Made by a program: the position numbers and the translations under genes. From positions 3,492,501 through 3,556,500 of the forward strand of contig NC_015164.1 of the NCBI RefSeq assembly GCF_000190575.1: a DNA stretch of 64,000 nt. The letters run 5' to 3'. The stretch is from Phocaeicola salanitronis DSM 18170. GTDB lineage: Bacteria; Bacteroidota; Bacteroidia; Bacteroidales; Bacteroidaceae. Below are positions 19,061-28,228 of the stretch, piece by piece. A model generated the notes under the pieces. That model made no database searches and was not told where the DNA came from. It saw only the letters and a program-made list of their open reading frames with translations. How positions within the stretch are numbered: the stretch's first letter is position 1; each line of letters starts with the position of its first letter.

Positions 19061-22000
19061 TTAGAAACCGATATTCAAACCAAAAGTAACACCACGATTG
19101 TAATATGATGTACCTAAGTCAAGGTCAATGTAGTCGATAGATGAATAGATATCACCTAAGTTACGAGCCTGCATATATACCTTTAAAGAACCAATACCTA
19201 ATTTGTGGCAAATGTTGTCAGGTATATTATATCCCAAAGAAATATTGCGCAGTTTTAGGAAAGAAGCGTCTTTATAACCTAACAAACTGGCGTATGAGTC
19301 ACCCGAACCATAGATAGGCATTTGCCATTCTGCATTTGGATTAGAGGGTGTCCAATAATCGATTTCACGTTGTTGGAACATACCTGCCTGAGCTTCACCG
19401 CCAGTAGAAATCATATAGCCAAAGCGACCGTATAACTCGATGCCTAATTCGACTCCTTTCCACGTGAATGTATTTGTCCAACCTAATGTCCAACGCGGAG
19501 TCTTATTGCCTAAAATAACTTTATCGTCATTGGCGTCCAATTTATAATCACCATTCTGGTCTACAGGTTTCACCATACCGACTTTGAAGTTACTTCCGTT
19601 AGCATTCCATTTTGCCATCTCTGCAGCATCCGATTCTTGCCAAATGCCATCGGCTGCATAATCATACCATACGCCGATTGATTGTCCGATAAACCAACTG
19701 TTGTCTATCATGTCATTTTTACCATTAGCAAGCTCTACAATTTCTTCTTTCTGATAAGCCGCATTGAGTGATGATACCCATTCAAAATCTTTTGTGCGGA
19801 CAGGAATCAAATTCAGAGACAAGTCTACACCGAAGTTTTTAGTCTTACCAATGTTCTGCATCGTAGTTGGATAACCGGTTAATGTCGGTATTGTAACATT
19901 CATCAGCAAGTCTTTGGTTTTTGAATGATAAATGTCAATTGTACCGTTAATGCGGTTATTCAGGAAACCAAAATCAATACCATAGTTCCATTGAGTAGTC
20001 TTTTCCCATGACAAATTTTGATTAGCCATGGCATTGGCGTCTTCACTCATGTTCACATAATAAGGCTCGTTGGTTACAAAAATCATTTGATTACCTGTAG
20101 AAAATGGCATCCACCCAGTGAAAATGTTTCCCAATGTACCATAAGGATCTACTGCCGCATTACCTGTTGTTCCGACACCAATACGCAATTTTAAGTTATC
20201 AATCCAACGGATATTCTGCATAAAGTCTTCTTGGTTGATACGCCAACCTATAGCAGCTGACGGGAAGAAATCCCATTTGTTTCCTTCTGCCAATACAGAA
20301 GAACCGTCATAACGCCCAGATACGGTTACTAAATACCGGTCATTGAAAGAATAATTAATACGAGCCATATAAGAAGCCAATTGGCTTTCAATCAATCCCG
20401 TACTCATGCCTGCTTTATACCGTGATTGAGTGATGTCGACAATGCCCATGTTATTCCAAAGCATTTCTGGAACAAGTATATCAGAAGCGTTCATAGAACC
20501 GCTTTCATGATTGTTCTTTGAAGCTGTTTGCAACAACGTTACTCCCAAATTATGTTTGCCAAATTGCTTATTATATAGAATCATGTTATCTAACGTCCAT
20601 GAGAAATAGCGGTTTGATCCCCAGCTTGCATAATTCGTAGAACCAGCTAAAGATGCAGAAGAGCTATCGCGGAATACGCCATTTCGATTATAACGGAAAT
20701 CCGGACCGAATGCAAATTTGTAGCTCAAACCTTCCAAAGGTTTCCATATTTTCCCAAAATCCAATTGTGCATAGAAACTACTTAATGCACGGTAGTTTTC
20801 ACGGTCATCCTTTACTTTATTCCATTCGTCAATAACCGTATAAGTACGGGATTCCGTATGAGGCTGCATAATGATATTTCCTTCGTTATCATAAGGCACC
20901 GCATAACGGGGAATGGCTTTTGCCAATCCATAAATATCTTTCGGACCACTGTTTGTACCTGCCTGACGGTCTACACCATATTGCTGGTCTGCAAAAGACA
21001 TATTAACAGAAGCGCCAATTTTCAACCATGGTTTGGGAGTAATATCTACCGTAGCAGATAAGTTAAAGCGTTCATATTCCTGCCCTTTTTGTGTTCCCGA
21101 ATTATTTAAATATCCGAACGAAAAAGAACTTTGTACATTTTCAGTACCGCCACTTGCGCTTAAGGTATGTTCATGCGTAATACCGGTACGAGTAACCATG
21201 CCAGTCCAATCCACATCTTCTACCAATGAACCGTCCCAAGCACCGTTTGCCCAGCCACGATTTACATTTTCCAATGCGTATGGATCGCCTGTAAAAATCC
21301 GTTGGTCATTCTCGTAAGTAGGAGCATCCCCTGGAGCGTATGAATCAGGATTGGCATTATAATGTGCCCACCGTTTCCATGTGATGTAATCACTGGCACT
21401 CATTGCCGGAGATTTGTCCTTTAAGTATTCTAATGTTACTGTACCTGCGTAATTTAAAGCAAAGCTACCAACTTTACCTCTTTTAGTAGTAACCAATACA
21501 ACACCATTAGCACCACGAGAACCGTAAATGGCTGTAGAAGAGGCATCCTTTAAGATGTCGATAGATTCTATATCACGCGGATTTAAGGTTTCAATACCGC
21601 CTGCACTCAAGGGCACTCCGTCTACGACATAAAGAGGTGAGTTACTTGCTGTCAACGAACGATTACCACGGATACGGATTTCGCCGATTTCACCCGGACG
21701 TTGATTCGAAGTAATGTCTACACCCGCAGCTTTACCCTGCAAAGCTTCAAAAGCATTGCTTACAGGTTTGGCATTTAATTCCTTTTCTCCCACACGAGTT
21801 AAAGCTCCGGTTACATCCGATTTCTTCTGCACACCATAACCTACCACTACGACTTCATCCAACACCTCGGTATCTTCTGCCAAGGTCACTTGGATGTTGT
21901 TTTTCCCAGCTACCGGAATCTCTTGGGTCTTGTAGCCCACAAAGCTGATTTCGATAGTCCCGTTCTCGGGCACATTGTTTAAGGTGAACTTACCGTCGAA

Positions 22001-22210
22001 GTCGGTAATTACTCCGTTGGTAGTACCTTTTACCACTACACTGGCTCCGATAACGGATTCTCCATTTTGGTCGAGCACCGTACCCGACACCGTTTTGCCT
22101 TGCGCGTACATACCTATACTTATTACGCTTAGCAAGGCGAAGAAGAACAGACGTTGCCACAATGATGAAGCGCAGCGTCCCAGAATCGATTTGTCTTTTC
22201 TGTTTTTCAT
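19061..22210 (-). CDS. SusC/RagA-family TonB-dependent transporter, pair 1
   Basis: A 1049-residue outer-membrane transporter. A signal peptide ends near MYAQ (residue 37), followed by a carboxypeptidase-like beta domain (GKTVSGTVLDQNGESVIGAS to about residue 115). The TonB-box region, the plug domain (YVVDGVPLSAGG, DILKDASSTAIYGSRGANGV) and a 22-strand barrel ending VTFGLNIGF follow. There is no STN domain, so it is not the anti-sigma signalling type. It imports oligosaccharides together with the SusD encoded next. Its promoter carries one of the five shared operators. The first 76 bp around its start are nearly identical, in inverted orientation, to those of susC2. Confidence 0.97.
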   Translation of the reverse strand: MKNRKDKSILGRCASSLWQRLFFFALLSVISIGMYAQGKTVSGTVLDQNGESVIGASVVVKGTTNGVITDFDGKFTLNNVPENGTIEISFVGYKTQEIPVAGKNNIQVTLAEDTEVLDEVVVVGYGVQKKSDVTGALTRVGEKELNAKPVSNAFEALQGKAAGVDITSNQRPGEIGEIRIRGNRSLTASNSPLYVVDGVPLSAGGIETLNPRDIESIDILKDASSTAIYGSRGANGVVLVTTKRGKVGSFALNYAGTVTLEYLKDKSPAMSASDYITWKRWAHYNANPDSYAPGDAPTYENDQRIFTGDPYALENVNRGWANGAWDGSLVEDVDWTGMVTRTGITHEHTLSASGGTENVQSSFSFGYLNNSGTQKGQEYERFNLSATVDITPKPWLKIGASVNMSFADQQYGVDRQAGTNSGPKDIYGLAKAIPRYAVPYDNEGNIIMQPHTESRTYTVIDEWNKVKDDRENYRALSSFYAQLDFGKIWKPLEGLSYKFAFGPDFRYNRNGVFRDSSSASLAGSTNYASWGSNRYFSWTLDNMILYNKQFGKHNLGVTLLQTASKNNHESGSMNASDILVPEMLWNNMGIVDITQSRYKAGMSTGLIESQLASYMARINYSFNDRYLVTVSGRYDGSSVLAEGNKWDFFPSAAIGWRINQEDFMQNIRWIDNLKLRIGVGTTGNAAVDPYGTLGNIFTGWMPFSTGNQMIFVTNEPYYVNMSEDANAMANQNLSWEKTTQWNYGIDFGFLNNRINGTIDIYHSKTKDLLMNVTIPTLTGYPTTMQNIGKTKNFGVDLSLNLIPVRTKDFEWVSSLNAAYQKEEIVELANGKNDMIDNSWFIGQSIGVWYDYAADGIWQESDAAEMAKWNANGSNFKVGMVKPVDQNGDYKLDANDDKVILGNKTPRWTLGWTNTFTWKGVELGIELYGRFGYMISTGGEAQAGMFQQREIDYWTPSNPNAEWQMPIYGSGDSYASLLGYKDASFLKLRNISLGYNIPDNICHKLGIGSLKVYMQARNLGDIYSSIDYIDLDLGTSYYNRGVTFGLNIGF

Positions 22211-22245
22211 ACTTCCAAATTGTTAAGTTAAACCAAAGTTAGATT
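22170..22245. repeat. Left arm of the 76-bp inverted repeat at the susC 5' ends
   Basis: Read on the minus strand this arm begins AATCTAACTTTGGTTTAACT in the leader and runs through the start codon into codon 14 of susC1. The right arm at 25012-25087 has the same 76 bp with only two mismatches (one in the leader, one in codon 7). Similarity continues less strictly further into both genes. The arms bound a 2.77-kb segment holding the tyrosine recombinase. Confidence 0.9.
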
Positions 22246-22277
22246 AATTCACATAATTTTCTTATCGCTAAGTATGG

Positions 22278-22342
22278 CGAATTTATTCAGTTTTCTTGAT
22301 TCTTGCAATGGAAAATTGTGTAAATATATGGGACAACTGTAT
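22278..22342 (-). promoter_or_regulatory. Shared direct-repeat operator and promoter of susC1
   Basis: On the minus strand two half-sites, ATACAGTTGTCCCAT (22342-22328) and ACACAATTTTCCATT (22321-22307), lie 21 nt apart. The second ends 21 nt before TAAATTCG (22285-22278), which resembles a -7 element. The same layout occurs before four enzyme genes or operons. The first half-site is the weakest of the ten, with G at two conserved positions. Transcription would start around 22271, giving a leader of about 60 nt that contains the repeat arm. Confidence 0.65.
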
Positions 22343-22553
22343 TTTTTACGCTCAAAATAGGTGGTTTTTTATCATTTTTGCCCTAAAATCGGAATTCGAA
22401 GGCAAAATTCCCTCAAATCCGAAGCGTTAAAATTGCTTTTGGCAAAACGTTAAACGTAACTAATTATAACTTAAAATTTAACAGATAAGCTTCCGGTCCG
22501 CTTTGCCTTTTAGAGGCAATACGGCAGGAAGAAGACTAAAAAAACGATAAACC

Positions 22554-23735
22554 ATGACCACTTTTTCTATTGTAATCGTTCCTGCCAAGCGATTGGCAAA
22601 CGGGAAGCACCGCATCCGGATTGCGGTGGCTCATCATTCGCAAACCCGGTATATCACGACTCCCTTTCTTTTGGACTCCAAATCCCAGCTCCGGAATGGC
22701 AAAGTAGTCCGACATGCCTATGCCGACCAAATCAACCGTATCCTGAACAGGCAACTGGACGAATACGCCTTGATTCTGTCCACCCTTCCGTATGCCGAAG
22801 GATTGACGTGCACTGAAATCATCCGTTACATCCTTCAAACAAAGGAAAAGGAAGGGATTTCTTTCTCCCGGTTCGCCGGCGAGTTTCTGAAAAGTATGGA
22901 AAACAACGAGCAAGTCAAGTCGTACAAGCTTTACAAGTCGGCTTTGAAACATTTCTTCTCCCTCTTCGGCGAATCTTTGCTTCTGAAGCAGATAAACCCG
23001 CGGCACATCCGGCAATACCGGGAGGAGCTGAAACGGAAAGCGCTTTCGGATACAACGGTACGCATCTACCTGACGCTGATGAAGGTCATGCTGAACCATG
23101 CGGTTAAAATGGGGTACGTGCGTTATGCCATACATCCTTTTGCGGCTTGCAAATTTCCGGCTGCCCGCATCCGTGAACTCGACCTGACGGTAGAAGAGGT
23201 GAAACGGATACGTGACGCGCACCTGACGGACAGACACCTCATCACCGTGCGCGATATTTTTATGCTCAGCTATTACTTGGGAGGAATCAACTTGAGGGAT
23301 TTGCTGGATTGCCGTTTTGCCGAAGGCGGTACGGTCTTGAAATATGCCCGCCATAAAACCCGTAGAAGCAAAAGCGGTGAAAACGAAACGGCATTTTCCA
23401 TTCAGCCCGAAGCAAGAACGCTGATAGAGCGGTACCGTTCGCCCGACGGCAGGCTGGCTTTCGAAGGAAACACTATATATAATAAGGTGTATAGCCTGGT
23501 TTACCGGTATATGAAAAAAGTGGCACGTCTGGCAGGGGTTTCTTCTAATGTCTCGTTCTATTCGACACGGAAGTCTTTCGTCCAGCATGGGTATGACCTC
23601 GGCATCCAGATAGAAACCATCGAATACTGCATCGGGCACAGCATGAAGGCCAATCGTCCTGTCTGCAATTACCTCCGCATCATGCAGCGTCATGCCGATG
23701 CAGCCATGCGGAAGATTTTCGATGCGCTGCTGTAA
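22554..23735 (+). CDS. Tyrosine site-specific recombinase (Bacteroides integrase type)
   Basis: A 393-residue recombinase. An N-terminal arm-binding segment (about 1-95) leads to a SAM-like core-binding domain (about 100-205: SFSRFAGEFLKSMENN to HPFAACKFP) and a catalytic domain (about 210-393). Visible catalytic elements are the beta-strand Lys in ARHKTRRSK, the second Arg in YSTRKSF, the His in CIGHSM and the nucleophile Tyr373 in VCNYLRI. The first catalytic Arg, usually in an RG(M/I) motif, is replaced by Gly in YYLGGINLRD. It lies between two oppositely oriented susC genes with inverted-repeat 5' ends, so a DNA-inversion role is likely. Confidence 0.93.
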   Translation: MTTFSIVIVPAKRLANGKHRIRIAVAHHSQTRYITTPFLLDSKSQLRNGKVVRHAYADQINRILNRQLDEYALILSTLPYAEGLTCTEIIRYILQTKEKEGISFSRFAGEFLKSMENNEQVKSYKLYKSALKHFFSLFGESLLLKQINPRHIRQYREELKRKALSDTTVRIYLTLMKVMLNHAVKMGYVRYAIHPFAACKFPAARIRELDLTVEEVKRIRDAHLTDRHLITVRDIFMLSYYLGGINLRDLLDCRFAEGGTVLKYARHKTRRSKSGENETAFSIQPEARTLIERYRSPDGRLAFEGNTIYNKVYSLVYRYMKKVARLAGVSSNVSFYSTRKSFVQHGYDLGIQIETIEYCIGHSMKANRPVCNYLRIMQRHADAAMRKIFDALL

Positions 23736-23808
23736 GGCGAAAGCTTTGCCGGGAGACGGTTTTATTCTTCCCGTGCATTGAGCCGCGCATTTTATAAGCA
23801 GTATCATA

Positions 23809-23836
23809 GTAGAGACGATGTGCACATCGTCTCTAC
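23809..23836. repeat. GTAGAGACGATGTG palindrome, copy 1
   Basis: A perfect 28-bp palindrome, GTAGAGACGATGTG followed by its complement. The preceding GCATTTTAT...GTATCAT is similar to the flanks of the copies at 47273-47302 and 52721-52752, so the repeat unit is longer than the palindrome. It lies 73 nt after the recombinase gene and could also act as a terminator-like hairpin. Confidence 0.85.
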
Positions 23837-23934
23837 AGAAATCGGTCATACCGTGGTACAAATCCGGTGCAACAAAGGTCGATTGGCAAAAACAGTTATC
23901 TTCTATCCTCAACGCACATAGCTTCGTTCCGTGC

Positions 23935-23995
23935 ACGATTAGTAATCGTCAGCCTGTACGATTAGTAATCGTCAACCCGTACGATTAGTAATCGT
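23935..23995. repeat. Three 15-bp palindromes at an exact 23-bp period
   Basis: ACGATTAGTAATCGT occurs at 23935-23949, 23958-23972 and 23981-23995. Each is a perfect 7-bp inverted repeat around a central G, and the 8-nt spacers are also similar (CAGCCTGT and CAACCCGT). The array lies 200 nt after the recombinase gene, inside the segment bounded by the susC inverted repeats. It looks like a binding array for a dimeric protein, but the protein is unknown. Confidence 0.9.
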
Positions 23996-24122
23996 GTTGG
24001 AATCGCAGTTATGTTTCCCGCTGCACGCAGTCAGCTGTGAGTGCCAATGCAGTAAGGTTATAACCCTTGTCATGCTGGATTTGGCGTAATTGAAATAGAT
24101 GAATATCCACATTAATAACTTG

Positions 24123-24201
24123 TAGGGGCGTATCGCATACGCCCGAATGCGTCCACTTATCCACGCGGATGTATTCGGGGGCGTATGCGATACGCCCCTA
24201 C
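24123..24201. repeat. GTAGGGGCG palindromic element
   Basis: Arms GTAGGGGCGTATCGCATACG and its complement enclose a centre with CCACTTATCCACGCGGATG. Outer sequences GAATATCCAC (about 24102) and TTTGTGGAG (about 24210) are also partly complementary. Same family as 16069, 42029 and 52571. Confidence 0.8.
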
Positions 24202-24475
24202 ATGGGATATTTGTGGAGTTTATTTTGAAATACCCTCTTTCCCATTATCCTCTTTCCGTTTCGGCGCACACCGCCATATCCGCACCACGGAATATCACTT
24301 TCAGCAGGTGAAGCCGCGTTTCAGAATAAGGTTTCATAATTTTCAGTCATTGCAATAAAGAAAAGTTTCATATTGCCTTTTCACACAATTATTGGGAATA
24401 ATCATCTTTATACGATTGAACTTATTGCTTTCCATTGTCAATAGTCCATAATAATACAACAGGCTTATGAAATAT

Positions 24476-24784
24476 TTATCTTCTGCTACGTCTTCGGCAG
24501 GAAAAGAAGTCTCCAGATGTGTTAAAAGACTCTATATCCGTCAAAAACACGGTCTCGTCCAGGCATTCTTGGGCGAAGCAATAGTTGTTGTACCATGGTT
24601 TCATCTCTTCCATCATCGCCTCAATGTCGGCATCGGCACGCAGCTTGCCGTTGTCCTGATAATAACGGAACATGGTGCGCACGTCACTCTCGGAGAATCC
24701 GAGCATGTGGTTGAACTCCGGCGCTTGGGATATGTTCCAGTCGATGTTGTAGCCGCTCAAAAGGTCATCCAGCGTGACAGGTGA
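24476..24784 (-). pseudogene. Remnant of a second-type AAA-ATPase-like gene
   Basis: On the minus strand the frame reads SPVTLDDLLSGYNIDWNISQ, then FNHMLGFSESDVRTMFRYYQ and MKPWYNNYCFAQECLDETVF, before losing the pattern. This is the region just after the ITGVSP motif in AAA-ATPase-like (PF09820) proteins of a subfamily different from the two intact copies at 12.7-16.0 kb. The frame is closed by a stop directly upstream. Both the ATP-binding N terminus and the nuclease-like C terminus are missing. It is a decayed fragment of about 100 codons, inside the segment between the two susC genes. Confidence 0.75.
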
Positions 24785-24917
24785 TTATTGCAAAAGCCGA
24801 ATCCTTATCCGTTTATTTCATTGCCCGATTATTGTATGCTTCAAAGAACCGGAATGGTATATCCTTCCGCCTTGATTGTTAGCCTGTTATCTGCAATCCC
24901 TTTTAATAAGAAATGAA

Positions 24918-24932
24918 GCGGTAAATTACCGC
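24918..24932. promoter_or_regulatory. 15-bp palindrome upstream of susC2
   Basis: GCGGTAAATTACCGC is a perfect 7-bp inverted repeat around a central A, about 115 nt before the susC2 start. It has the same 7-1-7 form as the array at 23935-23995 but a different sequence. It could be an operator; there is no direct evidence. The shared direct-repeat operator was not found before susC2. Confidence 0.4.
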
Positions 24933-25011
24933 CTATTGTATGAATGATTGTCGGACCGTTTTTTAAGGGAGCCTTACTATTCAGATATCCAACTCATTAC
25001 CTGAAAGGTTG

Positions 25012-25087
25012 AATCTAACTTTGGTTTAACTTAACAAATTGGAAGTATGAAAAACAGAAAAGACCAATCGATTCTGGGACGCTGCGC
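25012..25087. repeat. Right arm of the 76-bp inverted repeat at the susC 5' ends
   Basis: Identical to the arm at 22170-22245 except for two bases, in opposite orientation. It covers 35 nt of leader and the first 41 nt of the susC2 coding sequence. Confidence 0.9.
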
Positions 25088-28000
25088 CTCAATAGGGCAA
25101 CGTCTGTTCTTCTTCGCCTTGTTGACCGTAATATCTATAGGTATGTACGCGCAAGGCAAAACCGTGTCGGGTACGGTGGTCGACAAGACCGGCGAAACCG
25201 TTATCGGCGCGAGTGTGGTAGTAAAAGGCACGACGAACGGTACGATTACCGATTTCGACGGCAAGTTCACCTTATCTAATGTCCCTAATGACGGGACCAT
25301 CGAAATCAGTTTTGTGGGCTACAAGACCCAGACGATTTCGGTAGCGGGGAAAAGCACGGTTCAGGTGGTGTTGGAAGAAGACACCGAAGTGCTGGACGAA
25401 GTAGTGGTAGTAGGTTACGGTATCCAGAAGAAATCGGACGTGACCGGTGCGATGGCACGCGTGGGTGAAAAAGAATTGAAAGCGATGCCGGTAAAGAATG
25501 CCTTGGAAGGTATGCAAGGTAAGACAGCCGGCGTGGACATCACTTCCAGCCAGCGTCCGGGTGAAGTAGGTAAAATCAATATCCGTGGTGTGCGCTCCAT
25601 TACAGCAGACCAAGACCCGTTGTATGTTGTGGACGGTATGATTATCCAGAACGGCGGTATCGAAAACATCAACCCGTCGGATATCGAATCTATCGACGTA
25701 CTGAAGGATGCTTCGGCAACCGCTATTTACGGTTCACGCGGTGCGAACGGTGTTGTATTGGTAACTACTAAAAAAGGTAAGGAAGGAAAGATTTCCTTGA
25801 ACTATTCGGGTACCGTTACTTTCGAAACCCTGCATGACGTAACCGAGATGATGTCGGCTGCGGAATGGTTGGACTATGCCCGTCTGGCAAAGTACAACAT
25901 GGGTTCTTATCCTTCGGCTACTCCTGATTATGCAGGTGATAGAGCTGCATTCGGCAGTGTAGCCGCTTCGTGGGCAAACATTGAAAAAGCATGGGAAGGC
26001 GGCACATACGATCCTTCGAAAATAGGTTCTTACGACTGGGCTTCGCATGGCAAGCAGACCGGTATCACTCACGAACATACCCTGAGCGCATCGGGCGGTA
26101 CAGACAAGTTCCAAGGCTATGCTTCGTTCGGTTACCTGAACCAGAAAGGCACACAGCCGGGACAGGCTTACGAACGCTATACGTTAAAGACCTCATTTGA
26201 TGCCAATCCGATAGACTTCTTTAAGATGGGTGCCAACATTAACGCTTCGTATTCCGATCAGGACTATGGATACAGCTTTACCAAGTCCGTAACCGGTTCC
26301 GGTGATTTATACAGTGCATTAAGAAGCATGTTGCCGTGGACGGTTCCATACGATGAAAACGGCGAATATATCCGCAATCCGAACGGGGATGTCAACATCA
26401 TCAACCCGATTCGGGAATTGGATTACAATACCAACCAACGCCGTACCTTCCGTGCCAATGCCAGTATGTATGCACAGGTAGACTTCGGCAAGATCTGGGA
26501 ACCGCTGGAAGGACTTTCTTACCGTCTGCAGTTCGGTCCCGAATTCCAATATTATACGTTGGGTATTGCCAATGCAGCCGATGGTATCAACGGAGACGGC
26601 AATAACAGAGCGCAATATAAGAATGAGCAAAAACGTTCGTGGACCTTGGATAACCTGATTTATTACAATCGGAGTTTCGGTGACAAGCACGATTTGGGCT
26701 TGACCTTGATGCAGTCGGCTTCGGCTTACCATTACGAAATGGGCGATATGCGTGCAACAAATGTGGCTTCTGCTGATGAGTTGTGGTATAATATGGCTTC
26801 TGCCGGCAGTTTGAATTCATTTGGTACCGGACTGACCGAGACTCAGATGGAATCCTTCATGATTCGTGCCAACTATGGCTTTATGGACCGTTACTTGCTG
26901 ACCGCTTCTATCCGTTGGGACGGTGCGTCGCAGTTGGCTCCGGGTCATAAGTGGGCAAGCTTCCCTTCAATGGCAGTCGCTTGGCGTATCGACCAGGAAG
27001 AATTTATGCAAGACCTGAATTGGTTGAGCCAATTGAAACTGCGTTTCGGATATGGTGTAACGGGTAATGCAGCAATTGATGCATACGCTACTAAGGGTGC
27101 AATAACAAGTCTGTATTATAATTGGGGACAAACCGATTCGTCATTAGGTTATGTACCTTCAGATCCTTCAGCTAAAGATCCTGCTAAAATGGCAAATCCT
27201 GATTTAGGTTGGGAACGTACGACTCAATATAACGTGGGATTGGATTACGGTTTCTTCAATAACCGTTTGACCGGTAGTTTGGATGCTTACTGGACTAAGA
27301 CAAAAGACTTGCTGTTGTCCATGACTATTCCTTCACTTACAGGTTATACTTCTACTTTTGCCAATGTGGGTAAGACTTCAGGTTGGGGTATTGATTTGCA
27401 AATCAATGCCATTCCGGTACAGACCAAAGACTTTACGTGGAATACAACTTTGACTTGGTCAATGGACCGTAACCAGATTGACGAGTTGTCTAACGGAAGA
27501 ACCGAAGATGTAAATAATAGATGGTTTGTCGGCGAAGAAATCGGGGTATATTATGACTATGTATATGACGGTATCTGGAAGACATCGGAAGCTGAAGAAG
27601 CTGCCAAGTATGGACGTAAGCCCGGACAGATCAAGGTGAAAGACTTGAATCATGATGGCGTTATCGATGCTACGAATGACCGTCAGATTGTAGGTAAAGT
27701 ACGTCCGGATTGGACTGCAGGCTGGAACAATACATTCAGCTATAAGAATTTTGAACTCTCATTCTTTATCCTTTCGCGCTGGGGCTTTACCGTACCTCAA
27801 GGAGCTGCTACCTTGGACGGACGCTATATGCAGCGTAAATTGGATTATTGGGTAGCCGGAACCAACGAGGATGCCGAATACTATTCTCCGGGTTCGAACG
27901 GTGAAGCAGCCGATACTTATAGTTCTTCTATGAATTACCAAGACGGTTCGTACATCAAGGTACGTAACATTTCGTTGGGATATAACTTTACACCCAAACA

Positions 28001-28181
28001 GTTAAAGAATACCGGATTAAGTACCTTGAAGGTATATGTACAGGCAATGAACCCGTTCACTATCTACAAGGCTACCGATTGGCTGGATACCGACTTGTTG
28101 AACTACGATAACAATACCACGACTTTTGGTTCGCCCACTACGCTGAAGAGCTGGGTTATCGGATTGAACATCGGCTTCTAA
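25047..28181 (+). CDS. SusC/RagA-family TonB-dependent transporter, pair 2
   Basis: A 1044-residue outer-membrane transporter with the same layout as pair 1. A signal peptide ends near MYAQ, then come the carboxypeptidase-like domain (about 37-115), the plug (YVVDGMIIQNGG, DVLKDASATAIYGSRGANGV) and a barrel ending WVIGLNIGF. The first 120 residues closely match SusC1; the barrel differs considerably, so the two probably import different ligands. It pairs with the SusD encoded 47 nt downstream. Its 5' end is one arm of the inverted repeat. Unlike susC1, no copy of the shared operator was found upstream, so its promoter in this orientation is uncertain. Confidence 0.97.
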   Translation: MKNRKDQSILGRCASIGQRLFFFALLTVISIGMYAQGKTVSGTVVDKTGETVIGASVVVKGTTNGTITDFDGKFTLSNVPNDGTIEISFVGYKTQTISVAGKSTVQVVLEEDTEVLDEVVVVGYGIQKKSDVTGAMARVGEKELKAMPVKNALEGMQGKTAGVDITSSQRPGEVGKINIRGVRSITADQDPLYVVDGMIIQNGGIENINPSDIESIDVLKDASATAIYGSRGANGVVLVTTKKGKEGKISLNYSGTVTFETLHDVTEMMSAAEWLDYARLAKYNMGSYPSATPDYAGDRAAFGSVAASWANIEKAWEGGTYDPSKIGSYDWASHGKQTGITHEHTLSASGGTDKFQGYASFGYLNQKGTQPGQAYERYTLKTSFDANPIDFFKMGANINASYSDQDYGYSFTKSVTGSGDLYSALRSMLPWTVPYDENGEYIRNPNGDVNIINPIRELDYNTNQRRTFRANASMYAQVDFGKIWEPLEGLSYRLQFGPEFQYYTLGIANAADGINGDGNNRAQYKNEQKRSWTLDNLIYYNRSFGDKHDLGLTLMQSASAYHYEMGDMRATNVASADELWYNMASAGSLNSFGTGLTETQMESFMIRANYGFMDRYLLTASIRWDGASQLAPGHKWASFPSMAVAWRIDQEEFMQDLNWLSQLKLRFGYGVTGNAAIDAYATKGAITSLYYNWGQTDSSLGYVPSDPSAKDPAKMANPDLGWERTTQYNVGLDYGFFNNRLTGSLDAYWTKTKDLLLSMTIPSLTGYTSTFANVGKTSGWGIDLQINAIPVQTKDFTWNTTLTWSMDRNQIDELSNGRTEDVNNRWFVGEEIGVYYDYVYDGIWKTSEAEEAAKYGRKPGQIKVKDLNHDGVIDATNDRQIVGKVRPDWTAGWNNTFSYKNFELSFFILSRWGFTVPQGAATLDGRYMQRKLDYWVAGTNEDAEYYSPGSNGEAADTYSSSMNYQDGSYIKVRNISLGYNFTPKQLKNTGLSTLKVYVQAMNPFTIYKATDWLDTDLLNYDNNTTTFGSPTTLKSWVIGLNIGF

Positions 28182-28228
28182 ATAGGTATTGGTATGATAT
28201 ATAATAATATGATAAAAGGAATAAACGT

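Noticed and set aside
22536..23936. 466-codon minus-strand frame opposite the recombinase
   Set aside because: It lies over a recombinase with intact catalytic motifs and has no recognisable domain or signal.
24467..24784. Plus-strand 105-codon frame
   Set aside because: The opposite strand encodes a clear AAA-ATPase-like fragment, so this frame is its shadow.
24939..24993. A copy of the shared operator before susC2
   Set aside because: Single partial half-sites (GTATGAAT near 24938, GATATCC near 24984) exist, but no pair at 20-21 nt with a -7 element at the right distance was found.
22234..25023. TAACTTTG in both susC leaders (22241-22234 and 25016-25023) as the -7 promoter element
   Set aside because: It fits TAnnTTTG, but neither copy has a suitable -33 element. 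In susC1 a better -7 with the operator at the right distance lies upstream, which would place TAACTTTG in the transcribed leader. It remains possible for susC2.
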